A DNA stretch of 64,000 bases from Raffaelea ambrosiae (taxonomy: Eukaryota; Ascomycota; Sordariomycetes; Ophiostomatales; Ophiostomataceae): NCBI GenBank assembly GCA_002778195.1, contig PCDI01000003.1, positions 3,183,913 to 3,247,912 on the forward strand, written 5' to 3'. Below the pieces are notes generated by a model, which worked only from the letters and a program-made list of their open reading frames with translations, was not told the DNA's origin and searched no databases. The translations under genes and the position numbers were made by a program. Below, piece by piece: positions 42,758 through 53,601 of this stretch (its first letter is position 1; every line of letters starts with the position of its first letter).

Positions 42758-44510
42758 CTAATCATCATTGTCATCACGCGGTGCCCGTGGTTGGCGCTGG
42801 CCGAAACCGCCGCCGCCACCACGGCCGCCCTGGCCGAAACCGCCCCGTCTCTGCTGGCGCTGCTGGCCACCCTGTCCACCTCCCTGCTGTCCCTCCGCAC
42901 CGTCGAGAGTTGAATTCGCCAGCTTGCGCTCAATCTCCTGTGCCTCCCGTTCCTTGGCGGCCTCGACCTCGGCCTGCTGGCGCCGTAACACGGCCAGCAC
43001 GTTACGCAGGCTGCCGCGCCACTGGTCGACGTGCGAGCCGAGCTCGCGCCACTGCTTCTCGCCAAAGACACGGTACGTGGTGCGGTGAACCAAGAACAGG
43101 CGCTTCTGCTGGGACATCTTGCCCTCGACCAGGCCCGCGCGGATCACGTCGATGGCCCATAGCTCGACGTCCTCAACGGGGACCTGGAGAGCGCGCGCGA
43201 TGCGGGCGTACTCGATCTGGCGGCTCTGGGTGCTGGCGGCCAAGCTGGTAAATGTCAAGAGGCGCATCTTGCGCTGGAGCTTGGCATCGTCGAGACCCTG
43301 GGCGGCGGCGTCAATCCAGCCTTCGTGCTCCTCGCGGAAGTCGTTATAATCCTCGAGGTCCTGTTCGGCAAAGATGTCAAGCAGCTGGGCCCAGACGGGC
43401 TGGGAGTCGGCGAGGGCCTGGACGGTGGGAAGCACACGAAGGTCCTGGAAGTCGTACTTGCTGGGCGACAGGAGAGCAGTGCGGACGGCGCGAAGCGAGA
43501 GCTGCTCGGCCTCCTTGGACTTGATCTCGCCGTCTTCGGTGGGGTCGAACGTCCGCAGAGCCTTGAGGAGGTGCTGGTATGATTGCCTGTTGGTGAGGGG
43601 AGGGAGGCGTTAGTGGGAAGAAGCTTGAAATGAGAAGAAAACAAGTTTCCAAAATATGAACTATATAAGAATGAAAGGAGGAGTAGATAAGCAAAGTATG
43701 GGTATGCAAATCCAAAAGCGAGAATTTTATACGAAGCCCCCCCCCGAAACCCCACGCCGTGACAGAACAAATGCGATGCAAATCATGGTAACAAAAGAAA
43801 TCCAGGCGAAGTGAAGTGAAAATAAAAACGGAAAAATGAGAAAGATGCAAGAAGTGAATAAAACAAAACTGAAAAACTTACTCGGCCTCGCCGGCCTCGC
43901 TGGCCATGGCGGCAACCTCCAGATACATCTTGCGCTGAGACTCCTCGTCGACATCCCAGTCCTGCAGCCACCGTGCCAAGTTTGGCAGCGTGGGCCGGAG
44001 ATTTTCGTACAGACCATGCATGCGCATAAACCGCAAAAGGGACATGAAGACGTTGTACCGCAGCGCATTGGTCGGCTCGAGCAGGTTGAAGATGGCCTGG
44101 AGGGCGTTGAGGGCCAGTCCAGGACCGTTGACCGGCGACGAGGTCACGGGCTTGAGCAGGTTCGTGCAGACGGTCCGCAGGTACACATTGGGCGTGCTGG
44201 ATTCGTTGATGACCAGGTGGATAAGCAGGTTGTATGCGCCCGTGAATTCCTTCTCGGGCACGGCGTTGAGCGCCGCAGATGCATCCACGACGGCCGCGAG
44301 AGCCTTTTCATTCTTGGGGTTGGCAGCCAGCAGAGGCGCCACCTTTTCGCCGATCTGCAGATAGTCGGCCAGCTCCTGCACAAGCTCAGCAAAGGTTCCA
44401 TCAACGAAAACGAGGCGTGGGCGACCGGTTGGCTTGGCTGCGTTGCCATTTGTCGTCGTCGTTGTTAATGGGGCTGCCGCCGCCGGGTTGGCTACTGAGC
44501 CAGTCGCCAT
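42758..44510 (-). CDS. eif3m: Translation initiation factor eIF3 subunit M
   Basis: PCI-domain subunit of the eIF3 complex, which loads mRNA and initiator tRNA onto the 40S ribosome. Exons 43882-44510 and 42758-43586 give 485 residues; the intron (295 nt) has a CACTAACG branch point. The N-terminal half is a helical repeat region, for example NVYLRTVCTNLLKPV and NALRYNVFMSLLRFMRMHGL. The PCI domain covers roughly residues 225-400 and includes KMRLLTFTSLAASTQSRQIEY and VELWAIDVIRAGLVEGKMSQ. The C-terminal tail of about 40 residues is Gln/Gly/Arg-rich with RGG motifs (QRRGGFGQGGRGG), suggesting RNA contact. The gene starts close to the divergent Ura6 gene. Confidence 0.93.
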
Positions 44511-45032
44511 GGTTATTTTTGGGGGGGGGGAAGGAAGGTGTTGTTCGTCGGGAAAGTCGTCGGGAGAGGCTGCCACGGGAAACGAGTGGTTGGCGGTTCT
44601 GGGATTGGAAGGCGTGCAACGACCTCGAGTTCGCGATGCTGCAAAAAGTCGAAGCCCCTCCAAAATTTTCCTACACACAATCGCCCACGGCTCACCATGT
44701 CACGTGGATTTACCACCAAAGGGCGAAAGCGGTCAATGAATGTAGGGCAGAATTTGAATTTTGCAATTGTGCTGTTGGTGGGGCTTTGTGGCCCTCGAAT
44801 TCGAATCCCAATAAGTTCAAAGTCACATGTCGTATCACATGTCTCATAAACTCTGACTACTATGTACCTCCCGGACTGGCTGATTATCACGCACAGACCA
44901 ACGAAGATGCTACCTAAATTGTAGTCACGTGTCAGACAGAATCCCGTCCGTACTCAGGCAATGCTAAATAATCCCTACCTCGTAGCTACTGATTCTCCTA
45001 CACTCATCAAGCTCTACGTCCTCTCCTGAACC
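44511..45032. promoter_or_regulatory. Divergent promoter, eIF3m and UMP kinase genes
   Basis: A 522-bp region between two housekeeping start codons. A G10 run (44521-44530) lies just upstream of the eIF3m ATG. No gene. Confidence 0.5.
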
Positions 45033-46145
45033 ATGACCTCCTTGCTGCGGCGTCGGTCGCCACTCCTAACCACCTCTGCGAGCAGGATTTGCTTCCGCCG
45101 CTGCGCAACAGTCCCGGCCAGTGCGTTGGCACGTTCAATTGCGCAGCCGCTGCCACCTCTCGGTTTCGCTCCGACGCGTCGCTTCTATTCTTCACCTCCC
45201 TCGTCTTCACCATCGTCGTCGTCGCCGCCGCCGCCGCCACCTCCGCCTCCTTCTTCCAACGTCAAATTCTGGCCCTTTTTTGTCATCATTGCTCTTGGTT
45301 TTGGAGGCTACGCCTATCTCATTGAGCAGCGGAAAAGTGAGTTTTGATTTGCATGCCCCATACATCAATCCAATGCAACGCCAAAAGAACCGGAGGCTGC
45401 CAGAGCCGCGAAATCAAAACAAGGACACCCCTATTCTCTCATTGTTTTTCTCATCTTTGGTTGGTTTGTCTCCCCTACTAAAACCCCCGTAGACATGCCT
45501 GCCGGTATCGCCAAGGCCGCGGCACCAGCCCCGACTCCTACTGCATTCTCCCCCGACGATGTCACTGTCGTCTTCGTCCTCGGCGGTCCGGGTGCTGGCA
45601 AGGGCACTCAATGTGCCCGTCTTGTTGAGAAATATGGGTTTTGCCACTTGTCCGCGGGCGACCTGCTGCGCGCGGAGCAGGACCGTCCCGGTTCCCAGTT
45701 CGGCCAGCTCATCAAGGACTGCATTCGCGACGGCGCCATTGTGCCCATGGAGGTGACGGTCAAGCTTCTAGAGAATGCCATGACCGCCTACATCAAGGAA
45801 CACCCCCAAGCGAAGAGCCGCTTTTTGATCGATGGCTTCCCGCGCAAGATGGACCAGGCTGTTGCCTTTGAAGACACCGTCTGCCCGGCCAAGCTGGTGC
45901 TCTTCTTTGACTGCCCTGAGGCTGTCATGGAGAGCCGCCTGTTGGAGCGCGGCAAGACGTCGGGCCGTGCCGACGATAACGAAGCTTCCATTCGGAAGCG
46001 GTTCAAGACCTTTGTGGAGACGAGCATGCCGGTCGTGGACGCGTTTGCCGCACGGGGACTGGTGGTCAAGATTGACTCTACCGTGTCGCCGGATGACGTA
46101 TTCAAAGACACACAGGCAAAGCTGACGGACCGGCTGGCTCTGTAG
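45033..46145 (+). CDS. ura6: Uridylate (UMP/CMP) kinase with N-terminal targeting/membrane extension
   Basis: Nucleoside-monophosphate kinase phosphorylating UMP and CMP (also AMP) with ATP. Exons 45033-45336 and 45493-46145 give 318 residues. The P-loop GGPGAGKGTQ, the NMP-binding part SAGDLLRAEQ, IDGFPRKMDQA and the lid RGKTSGRADDN are all intact. Exon 1 adds about 100 residues: an Arg/Ser-rich presequence (MTSLLRRRSPLLTTSASRI), a Ser/Pro-rich linker with nine Pro, and one membrane helix (FWPFFVIIALGFGGYAYLI). Exon 2 opens with its own ATG at 45495 (MPAGIAKAAA), which would give a protein of yeast Ura6 size. Two products, one membrane-anchored and one cytosolic, are therefore possible. Kinase assignment is firm; the dual-product idea is inference. 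Confidence 0.92.
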
Positions 46146-47345
46146 GGGGGGTGGAGAGAGAGACAGGACCGGTAAGTTGCCTGGAAGACCGTAAAGAACA
46201 CTTCAAGGCGTGTCGAAGACAATTTGAAAGACCTAAAACATACTTAAAAAAAAGGAAATGGATAGTTGAACAGCATAGCCAAGCATGAACATAAGTTTGT
46301 ATCGATACTGTTGAGTATGGTTTTGCTTTTTTTTTTCTATTATTATTGCTAATTTTTGTTCCTATTCCGGTTCACTTTCTTTTTCTTTAGATAAAAAGGG
46401 AATTTATTGTAATAATATTCCATCTTCCTTGCTGTCAGATGGACATTACCCCTTACTTACTCAGCTGCCACACACATGATTGCTTTGTTTCCCGAATACG
46501 CACATTCACGTCTTACATGGCGTGTCCCAAAAAAACACTCGTGGCGTGCGTGCATGAAATGCAGGAACGGGCGACATAAATGGCCTCGCTGTTAGAGACA
46601 GGGAGGCCAGTTCCTGCCAATCACCAGCGTCACCTTTTTTGGTCTTTTTCTCACACCACGCATGCGGTTTGAACAATACATTGAATGGTAAGGGACAAAG
46701 TCTGCAACCAGCAGATTGAACAGCGCATAACAGTCCAATTTCTTGTTTGTAACCGCTGAGGTTCCGACCCCATCCGCGGTCACAATTTCAGGCCTCAAGT
46801 TTCTCGCTGAGGCACCTATTGTAGAGGATGGCCCCCTCTCCCCCCTCTTTAATGCTTTGTCTTGCCTAGTCTAGTCTCACAATTTCACTTGGCCAGCCGT
46901 TCCGGACAGTGTTCTCACCGTTCCGGGTCTCTACGTGTACGTGGTGAGGTCAAGCAGGTTCGCATTCCCATTTGCAGTAGATCAGCTCTGTTGGTTTCCA
47001 TCTCAAGTTTATTCATGTAGTAGTACAGTCAACGAGCTTTTATCCTACTTCGCATTAATAGTGATGTAGCCATTCCATCCTTTGGTCGGCCTCTCTTGCC
47101 TAGACACGACAAATGAAAAACAAAAACAAAAAACAGTCGTACGTATAGTGGCAGTAGTCTTTCCCAAAATAAAGCTCCCAGCAAGTGAATTGAAAATTAA
47201 ACGCCATTGGTATATCCGGTAACAAACAACAAAAAAGAGTAAAAGAAAAACGGGGGGGGGGGGCGGTGTATAGACATAAGCGAGTGACGTTAATATATGT
47301 AGGGTGTGGATATTTCTTTTTCAGTTTCTTTGTGTTTGTATGCTT
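46146..47345. other. Intergenic between convergent genes
   Basis: AT-rich, no gene supported. G10 run near 47252. Confidence 0.5.
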
Positions 47346-48951
47346 TCAATACCGTGGGCTCTTGATCGCCTGGCCAGCATACGCGCCCGGAATGGGCACG
47401 GCTGCGTACTGCACCTCGCCTGGTGCCACAGGGCCATGCTCGTTGATGGTCTCCCTTGGCGGCGGTGACGGGGTGGACGGCACGGGGTATGTGGGTGTGG
47501 TGCCAGACACGGGTGAGGTGGCCGCCTTGAACGCCTCGGAGCTGAGCTTGGGCGTGGCCGAGGGCGCCTTGGTGGGCGGTGCCTGGAGCTTGAAGGTGGG
47601 TGCTGGTGAGGCAACGGGCGCCTGGCGAGCAGCGGCAGCGGCAAAGGCCGACTTGGGCTCGACCAGGTTGCGGCCGCCGGGGGTGAAGGGCGTGGCGCTC
47701 TCCTCCTCGACGTCGCCGAGCGAGCGGTAGGTCTGGGGCGGGAAGCGCGGCGAGAGGGCATACTGGGAGAAGGCGGGCGACTTGGGGCCGGCAAAGCCGG
47801 GCGTGTTGGGCACGGACTGGGTGCGCAGCTGGGCCAGGTACAGGTCGGAGCGGGCCTTGTCGCGCATGTCCATGCTCTTGTGCAGCTTGCGCTTGGAGTA
47901 GTACCGGTAGAAGATGATGCTGTACAGGGTGATGCTGATCACCTCGAGGACGATCTCGATGATGATGCAGATCAGGGTCCAGTTCTGCAGGCGGCACACG
48001 AGCGCGTAGTCGACCTTGTCCGAGAACAGCTGCGAGCGCTTGTTCTCGACGCACGACCACCCCCACATGTCCTTGTTGTTGCCGTTGTTGCGCGAGGTCT
48101 GCAGCACACCCGCGGCAATCGCCCACATGACCATGCTGAAGATGAACCAGCCGACGGCGAAGAGCGTGTAGTAGACACCAACCTTCTCGGCGCGCCGGTG
48201 GCCGCCGCGGCAGTAGCCCACAAAGACGAGCACGCAGATGCACAGCGACACGCAGGCGGCCGAGAGCACCACCTTTTGCGGCCAGGCGTTCGTGTTGGTC
48301 GCCCACGGCGGGAATGCACTCTGCGTGGGCAGCGCCTTGGTGGCGTTGAAGATGGCAAAGGATGTGGAAAGCATGGACAGGATGATCAGACTGCAGCTGA
48401 AGTTGACGCTGCGCAGAGCGAACTTGGCCAGGCGGACACGGGTTTTGATTTTCTGGAACGAAGAGTTAGTACGTGAGAGACGGCGAGCGAGTGGAGACGG
48501 AGGTAGCAGGAGACAAAACAGATAGGGTTGGACGTACCAGATCACGGGCTTGCTCCTTCTCGGTGCTGGACTCGTGCTTCTCCAGGACCTGCTCCTCGAG
48601 GAAGGTTGGGCTCAGGGGGTTGTCCAGGCGGCGAGCTGGCGTGCCGGGAACCTTGAGGGCGCTCTTGAGTGGCGAGCGAGGTGTCATGGGCATGGCGATA
48701 GACTCGCGGTTGTTGCCGTCGTTGATGTAGCCAAAGCCCACATCGGCGGGCTGGGCCTCGATACGGACGGATCTCTCGACCGGGTCGGCAAAAGGTGAGC
48801 TGCCGTCGATGGGTGAGTGGACTGAGGTGGCCTCGGCAAACCGCGGCGTCCGCGGGTGCTTAAGGGACTCCATGGATGATGAGCCGCTCGAGGACGACCG
48901 ACTGGGGGCCAGCTTGAGGGCCGAAGGCCTCTTCTTGTCTCCGTCAGACAT
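47346..48951 (-). CDS. Four-helix membrane protein with long disordered tails (MARVEL-like)
   Basis: Conserved-looking membrane protein of 506 residues; no function can be named. Exons are 48538-48951 and 47346-48452. The N-terminal 140 residues are Ser/Pro/Arg-rich with many SP and TP sites (PMTPRSPLKSALK), likely phosphorylated and cytosolic. Four hydrophobic helices follow: SCSLIILSMLSTSFAIF, VVLSAACVSLCICVLVFVGY, YTLFAVGWFIFSMVMWAIAA and LICIIIEIVLEVISITLYSI. This four-helix layout with an extracellular Cys-containing loop (WGWSCVENKRS) resembles MARVEL-type proteins. The C-terminal 170 residues are Pro/Ala/Thr-rich with further TP/SP sites. A GT dinucleotide run lies directly upstream of the ATG. 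Confidence 0.8.
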
Positions 48952-48954
48952 TTT

Positions 48955-48972
48955 GTGTGTGTGTGTGTGTGT
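48955..48972. repeat. GT dinucleotide run in a 5' leader
   Basis: Nine GT repeats immediately upstream of the membrane-protein ATG (5' leader of the minus-strand gene). Confidence 0.9.
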
Positions 48973-51900
48973 GTACGTGTGTGTTGTGTAAGAGAGAGAG
49001 TGTGTGAAAGGGCGATGTAGCGACCGTAGGAAAATGAGGCGTTGACGGCCAATATGAGTAAAATCCAAGAGAGACAGGAAACGAGATGGTGGTTGTATGA
49101 TTGATGAAGTAGGCAACTCCGGCTAGCAGAGAAGACAAGAAGAAGAGAAGAAGAAGTTTGTTGTTTTGGTTATTTTATGGAAGTGTATGGGAAAATCAAA
49201 AACGTCGAGACCAGCTGCCGAGAGGAAAAAGAGAAAAAGAGAGACCTTCTTCAAGTGCCTTCGAGGGTTGGGGAGACGGGCGGTTTTGAACTGAGGCGGC
49301 CTTCAAAATCGGTCGCCCACTAACACCAGAAACGGGGGGGCGCAAGTCGGTTGGACGAGAGGCCAAGATAGAAAGGTGCGAGTGGAGGGGAGGGGGGCAG
49401 AGGAGACGCTCGTTGTACACGACAACGACCAGGGTCACGGTCACAATAGTGCTGGGAAGAGGGCGCTGGCAAAGCTGATAGGGCAGAGCTGTCCAAGTCT
49501 TGCCAATGATGAGTGCGCCGAGCAGGTTGACGAGAGTTTTTTAGACGCCCGCTCTCCAGCAGACCTGTGTGAATGGTGGGCACCGGACCTGGGCGCCTAG
49601 GCAGGAGACCCAGGAGGTGGGCGCGAGGAGAGATGAGAGGAGGATGTGGGAAAGTGGTTCCTTCCCTGTTTGATTTGCTTCTGCAGCCTGGCAGTTCCTG
49701 TTTTGGCTTCTCGTCAAGAGAACGGATGAGATGCAGGATGCAGGCAAAAAGTCATCGACGCAGACGCAGGAAAAGAACAGCAGAGAGGAAGAAGAGGGAA
49801 TTCGAGCACGATGAGAGGGGGGGGCCGGGGTCCGTTGTATATCAGAGAGGACTGGAGAGAGCAGAGAAGACACACATAAACTACACCAGAGCCCACATAG
49901 GAAAAGGACTCATGCCGTGCGTCCAACAGGATGGGCTGGGCGGGACCGATTCATCCTCGAGGTTGGACGGCACACCTGCTCGCGAGTGAGCAGGATGCAG
50001 GAATAGCACATACATAGTAGAACATACGCAGCCGACAGAAGACACAAGGCCAAGAGCGCACTCAGCACACAGACATGCAGGTCGTCCACGGCTCACCAGC
50101 AACCCACCATGGGGGGGGGTGGGCAGCGGTGGCTTGGCGCCGGCGCTGTGATAGCGAAACACCACGTTCAGTCGTGCAGGCGGCACGCCGTCATTGGCCC
50201 CGGTCAAGAAACGAGAGTGTGCGCATATGTCGTTTTTTGCCAGATTCGACAGCGACTGGGGTGGGTGGTGGTCGGCGGGAGTGGTGGACGGAGGAACGAA
50301 GACGGTGATGCACACGGCAAGTGGAGCCCCCAGCCCAAGGCGGCCAATCCATCACTGTGATTGGTCCTAAATTGGACACCCCGGCAATACCCTTACTCGC
50401 TTTTGGCTGCCGTTGCAAGGATCCACCCACCCCTAAAGCCGGTTCGGCACTGTGATTGGCCATTTCGTGCAAGACAGGGGTTCGCACAGCACAGTCTGGG
50501 CAGCCAATGAGACTTGCAGTCGGCGTGACGACCCTCCAGCCATCTTGCAGGCGGGCGGCAAAGCAGCTTGGCCAGAACAGTGTGTGCGTGTGCTGCAGGG
50601 AAACAAACGGGTGTGTTGGGGGAAACAGCGGCACGCACAGCAAGATATGCAGGCTTATCCTGATCTGGCAGCAGTCATGCTGTTCTTCCAATTCTTCTTC
50701 GCGCCGATTTCTGCTTTCAGTCACTGAGTGAGTATTTTCCGTATTTCCAGTCCCCCCAAATGTGATCTTGGCCCTGGTGAAACTGGCCGCCCTGCAGGAC
50801 AGGCTGTGTGGATGGGGTCTTTCTCTCCTGATCTCTCGTATTCTTGCACGAGTCGCCTTTCCTGGCCTCCGGGCCTCCTGGAAAGCGGCCACGGGTGCTG
50901 GAATGCCCGAAACCAATCTTACGTCACCACTGGCTGCCCGAAGAAAATGTGTAGAGTCTGTTCTCCGTGGCGACTGCCCGAGTGTGAGTGTGAGCAGTAT
51001 TGGACACGAAGCGAGTAAGATGCGATGTGCTCGTATACACAGATCGACAGTCGCTCGGTAAGCACTTCACTTTGGCGCTGACCCAAAAACAGCAGCGCAA
51101 TAAGGGGGTAAATGGGGAAGAAATGCTGTTCAAAAGTGAATGAAGAAAAAATCGTGTGGCCCGACGCAGCCGTCTTTTTGTTTTCCAGAATCAAAGAAGA
51201 CTTCCTAGAATAGGAACAAGGCGGCCGGTAGTGAGCAGAATAGATTGGTCGCTGGCACAGCATGACACTTGTGGCTGCGCTACGTCCGCAGAACCAGAAA
51301 GCAGAAACCGGAAGAAGTACGACAATTCCTGGTATCTTACACCGTATGTTCATAGCAGTAAGCAGCCTGGGATATTGTCTGAGCACCATAATATGCCAAA
51401 TAGTATGCCGCAAGGATGGCCAATATGGAAGAATTCATGTTATCAGAGCGTTATGCCACGCAGGGCGGGACAGAAACAGTGACCTAAAAATGTTACCCCA
51501 GCCGTGGACTGGTGTTGCGGTCTGGGTGTGCTTTTGTGTTTCTCGTCTTGTGCTCGGATGTTTTTTGTTTCTCGTCCTTCATCGCAACCGTGTCTGATGG
51601 TCTGCGCTCAGGACAACCAGACTGCCCTAGGCTGTGGTACCAAATGGGCAAGTCTTGTTTCTGTCGCTCTTCCCCTCTACAGTAGTATTATGTCTGTAAT
51701 CTTCCCGCAAAAGGCTCTGTGCTGCTCACACTCGCCTGTGCGGTGGGTATTTTTAGCCTTGTGCAGCCCATTAGAAAAACACGATCGCACTTGCCACCAG
51801 TTCGGCCCCCATCGCTGCGAATGCCAAGGCCTGTCTAGTCACACACACAAGAACCCAAATGCTTACGTGACCTGTACCTGCTCCTTCCTGTCCAACTCGA

Positions 51901-52134
51901 ATATCACAACTTTGTTTCAGTGGGTGGTCTTTCCCTACAAGGACAATCCACGTGATATGTATCCTTGGTATCTGACTTCGGAGCCCTCGCGCAACAAAAT
52001 TACAAATTCACACATAGACTCAAAAGAGCATATGCACAGAGCCACGACGCAGAGTCCGATTTTATATCGGAGACGTCAAACGCACATGCGTCGAGTAGCG
52101 GGCCTAGAGGCCAAATGCCATAGAGCCACCGACG

Positions 52135-52181
52135 ACACACACACACACACACACACACCATATATATATCTCTCTCTCTCT
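52135..52181. repeat. Compound (AC)n(TA)n(TC)n microsatellite
   Basis: About eleven AC, five TA and six TC dinucleotides in succession, about 70 bp downstream of the J-protein stop codon. Confidence 0.9.
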
Positions 52182-52247
52182 AATTTACATGAGTCTCGAA
52201 CAACGCCCCAAAAGCACGTGAAATATCCTCTCACTCGCTGTCCTTTC

Positions 52248-52907
52248 TCACCCCTCTGACATGACTGCGAAGTGTACACACAACCACAGACTGCAGTCCT
52301 GACATCCAACAAGCAACTCTCCAGATTGCGTGGTGCTATTATTGTTGCCCCGACCTGTCGAATTATCCTCTTCCGTTTCTTGCGCTTCCATCTCCTCCTC
52401 CAAGGCCGCCTCACCAAAGAGAAACCCCCGCCCGTTGCCACACCGGCAGCTGCGGTACCACTGCCCAGTGGCCTCGTCGTAAGCCAGGTCGTCCAGGTCG
52501 ACCACCTCCATACCGGTCATAGTGCCGCCCGTGGTACCAGCCGTTGATGTGTCGGTCACAGAGGCTGTCTTCTGTTTTTGCTGCAGCAGCAGTAGCTCCT
52601 GGTCGTAGGCGCGGCGGCGGGCTGGGTCGGCGAGGACGGCCCAGGCGGTGGTGATCTGGTCGACCGTGAAGGCCGGTGGTGCTCCGGGCTTGGATGGGGC
52701 GTCTGCCCTTGATGTGTGTTTCTGTTCTACCCTCTTGTCTGGGTGGTGTCGCAGGAGAGCCCGGCGGTAGGCTCGTCGGAGTATGGCTGTATTGGTCTTC
52801 GTAGACGTTGCTTCCTGGCCTCCGCCGCCTGGCCGTCCATTGAGAAGCATCCCAGGCTCCAGGCCGAGGACGGCATAATGTGATGGTGGAGGGTGACGGC
52901 TCTGCAT
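52248..52907 (-). CDS. dph4: Dph4/Jjj3-like J-protein with CSL zinc finger
   Basis: Predicted DnaJ-type co-chaperone needed for diphthamide formation on elongation factor 2. Intronless, 219 residues from the ATG at 52907. The J domain starts HYAVLGLEPG and carries the HPD triad at residues 55-57 (LLRHHPDKR). It ends AWAVLADPARRRAYDQEL, with a short low-complexity insert between helices I and II. The C-terminal DPH-type zinc finger supplies four cysteines: CRC at 154/156 and CQDC at 202/205, separated by a Glu/Asn/Thr-rich insert longer than usual. The protein is cytosolic. It is divergent from the eIF2-gamma gene, another translation gene. Confidence 0.85.
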   Translation of the reverse strand: MQSRHPPPSHYAVLGLEPGMLLNGRPGGGGQEATSTKTNTAILRRAYRRALLRHHPDKRVEQKHTSRADAPSKPGAPPAFTVDQITTAWAVLADPARRRAYDQELLLLQQKQKTASVTDTSTAGTTGGTMTGMEVVDLDDLAYDEATGQWYRSCRCGNGRGFLFGEAALEEEMEAQETEEDNSTGRGNNNSTTQSGELLVGCQDCSLWLCVHFAVMSEG

Positions 52908-53601
52908 GGTGACAAACACCTCCACTCGCCCATACAGACAAATGCACACGCTTTGTTCGAATGTTGAGAAAGACTGAGATATGTTTGACTTGTGGAAGGG
53001 AAAGCTTAAAACTTTTTTTTTCTAATGTATGAAAATTTAGTGTACTTGTGCTTGCAAATCTGTTTCGGGTAGGGGCATGCGTAGTAAAATAAAGAAAATG
53101 AAAAGAGAATACAATTACATGCCAGTAGCAAGACGATATGCCGTTGACTAGGCGTGAAAGAGAGCTCGTGAGACAAGGCTTAATTAGATGACCATACGAA
53201 TGGCACAGTGCTCTGAGGCCCAACGCTCTGAAGGCAAGGCTTAGATAACCATATCTCCTACCAAAAGGGGCTTAGCGTTGACTCACGCCTGCCAACCCCA
53301 CCATGAAAAGTAGGCGGCACACGAAATTTTAAAGCTTCACCTGGCGACCGGACCACATCACCAGTACAGCCTGACAGACGGCATCGTAAGTATATCCGGT
53401 GCATTACACGTGATGTGATACGTATTGCGCGTACTGTAGACGGCTCGAACTGACAATAGTGGCTTAGATCACCAAAGGCACACCAAAGACCTTCTCGAAA
53501 CCGCGATCAGCACAACACAAGATTGTCTTCAACCCCCCACGAAAACAAAACCCAGACACTAGGAAAAAAAAATAAAGAAAGCGATCGATCAGTTGCCCAG
53601 C
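52908..53601. promoter_or_regulatory. Divergent promoter, Dph4 and eIF2-gamma genes
   Basis: A 694-bp region between start codons. No gene, and no specific element identified. Confidence 0.45.

Larger units (their letters stand above)
48952..52247. other. 3.3-kb gene desert
   Basis: No open frame here shows a domain, a signal peptide or a credible splice pattern. It holds the promoter of the membrane-protein gene on the left and the 3' end of the J-protein gene on the right. Features seen are a GGGGGGGG run near 50110 and a compound AC-TA-TC microsatellite at 52135-52181. It could contain long 5' leaders, a noncoding RNA or a gene too short or fragmented to detect by eye. Confidence 0.5.

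Noticed and set aside
51504..52259. 251-codon plus-strand frame in the gene desert
   Set aside because: Composition is His/Thr/Ser-rich, it runs through the AC/TA/TC microsatellite, and no domain is visible.
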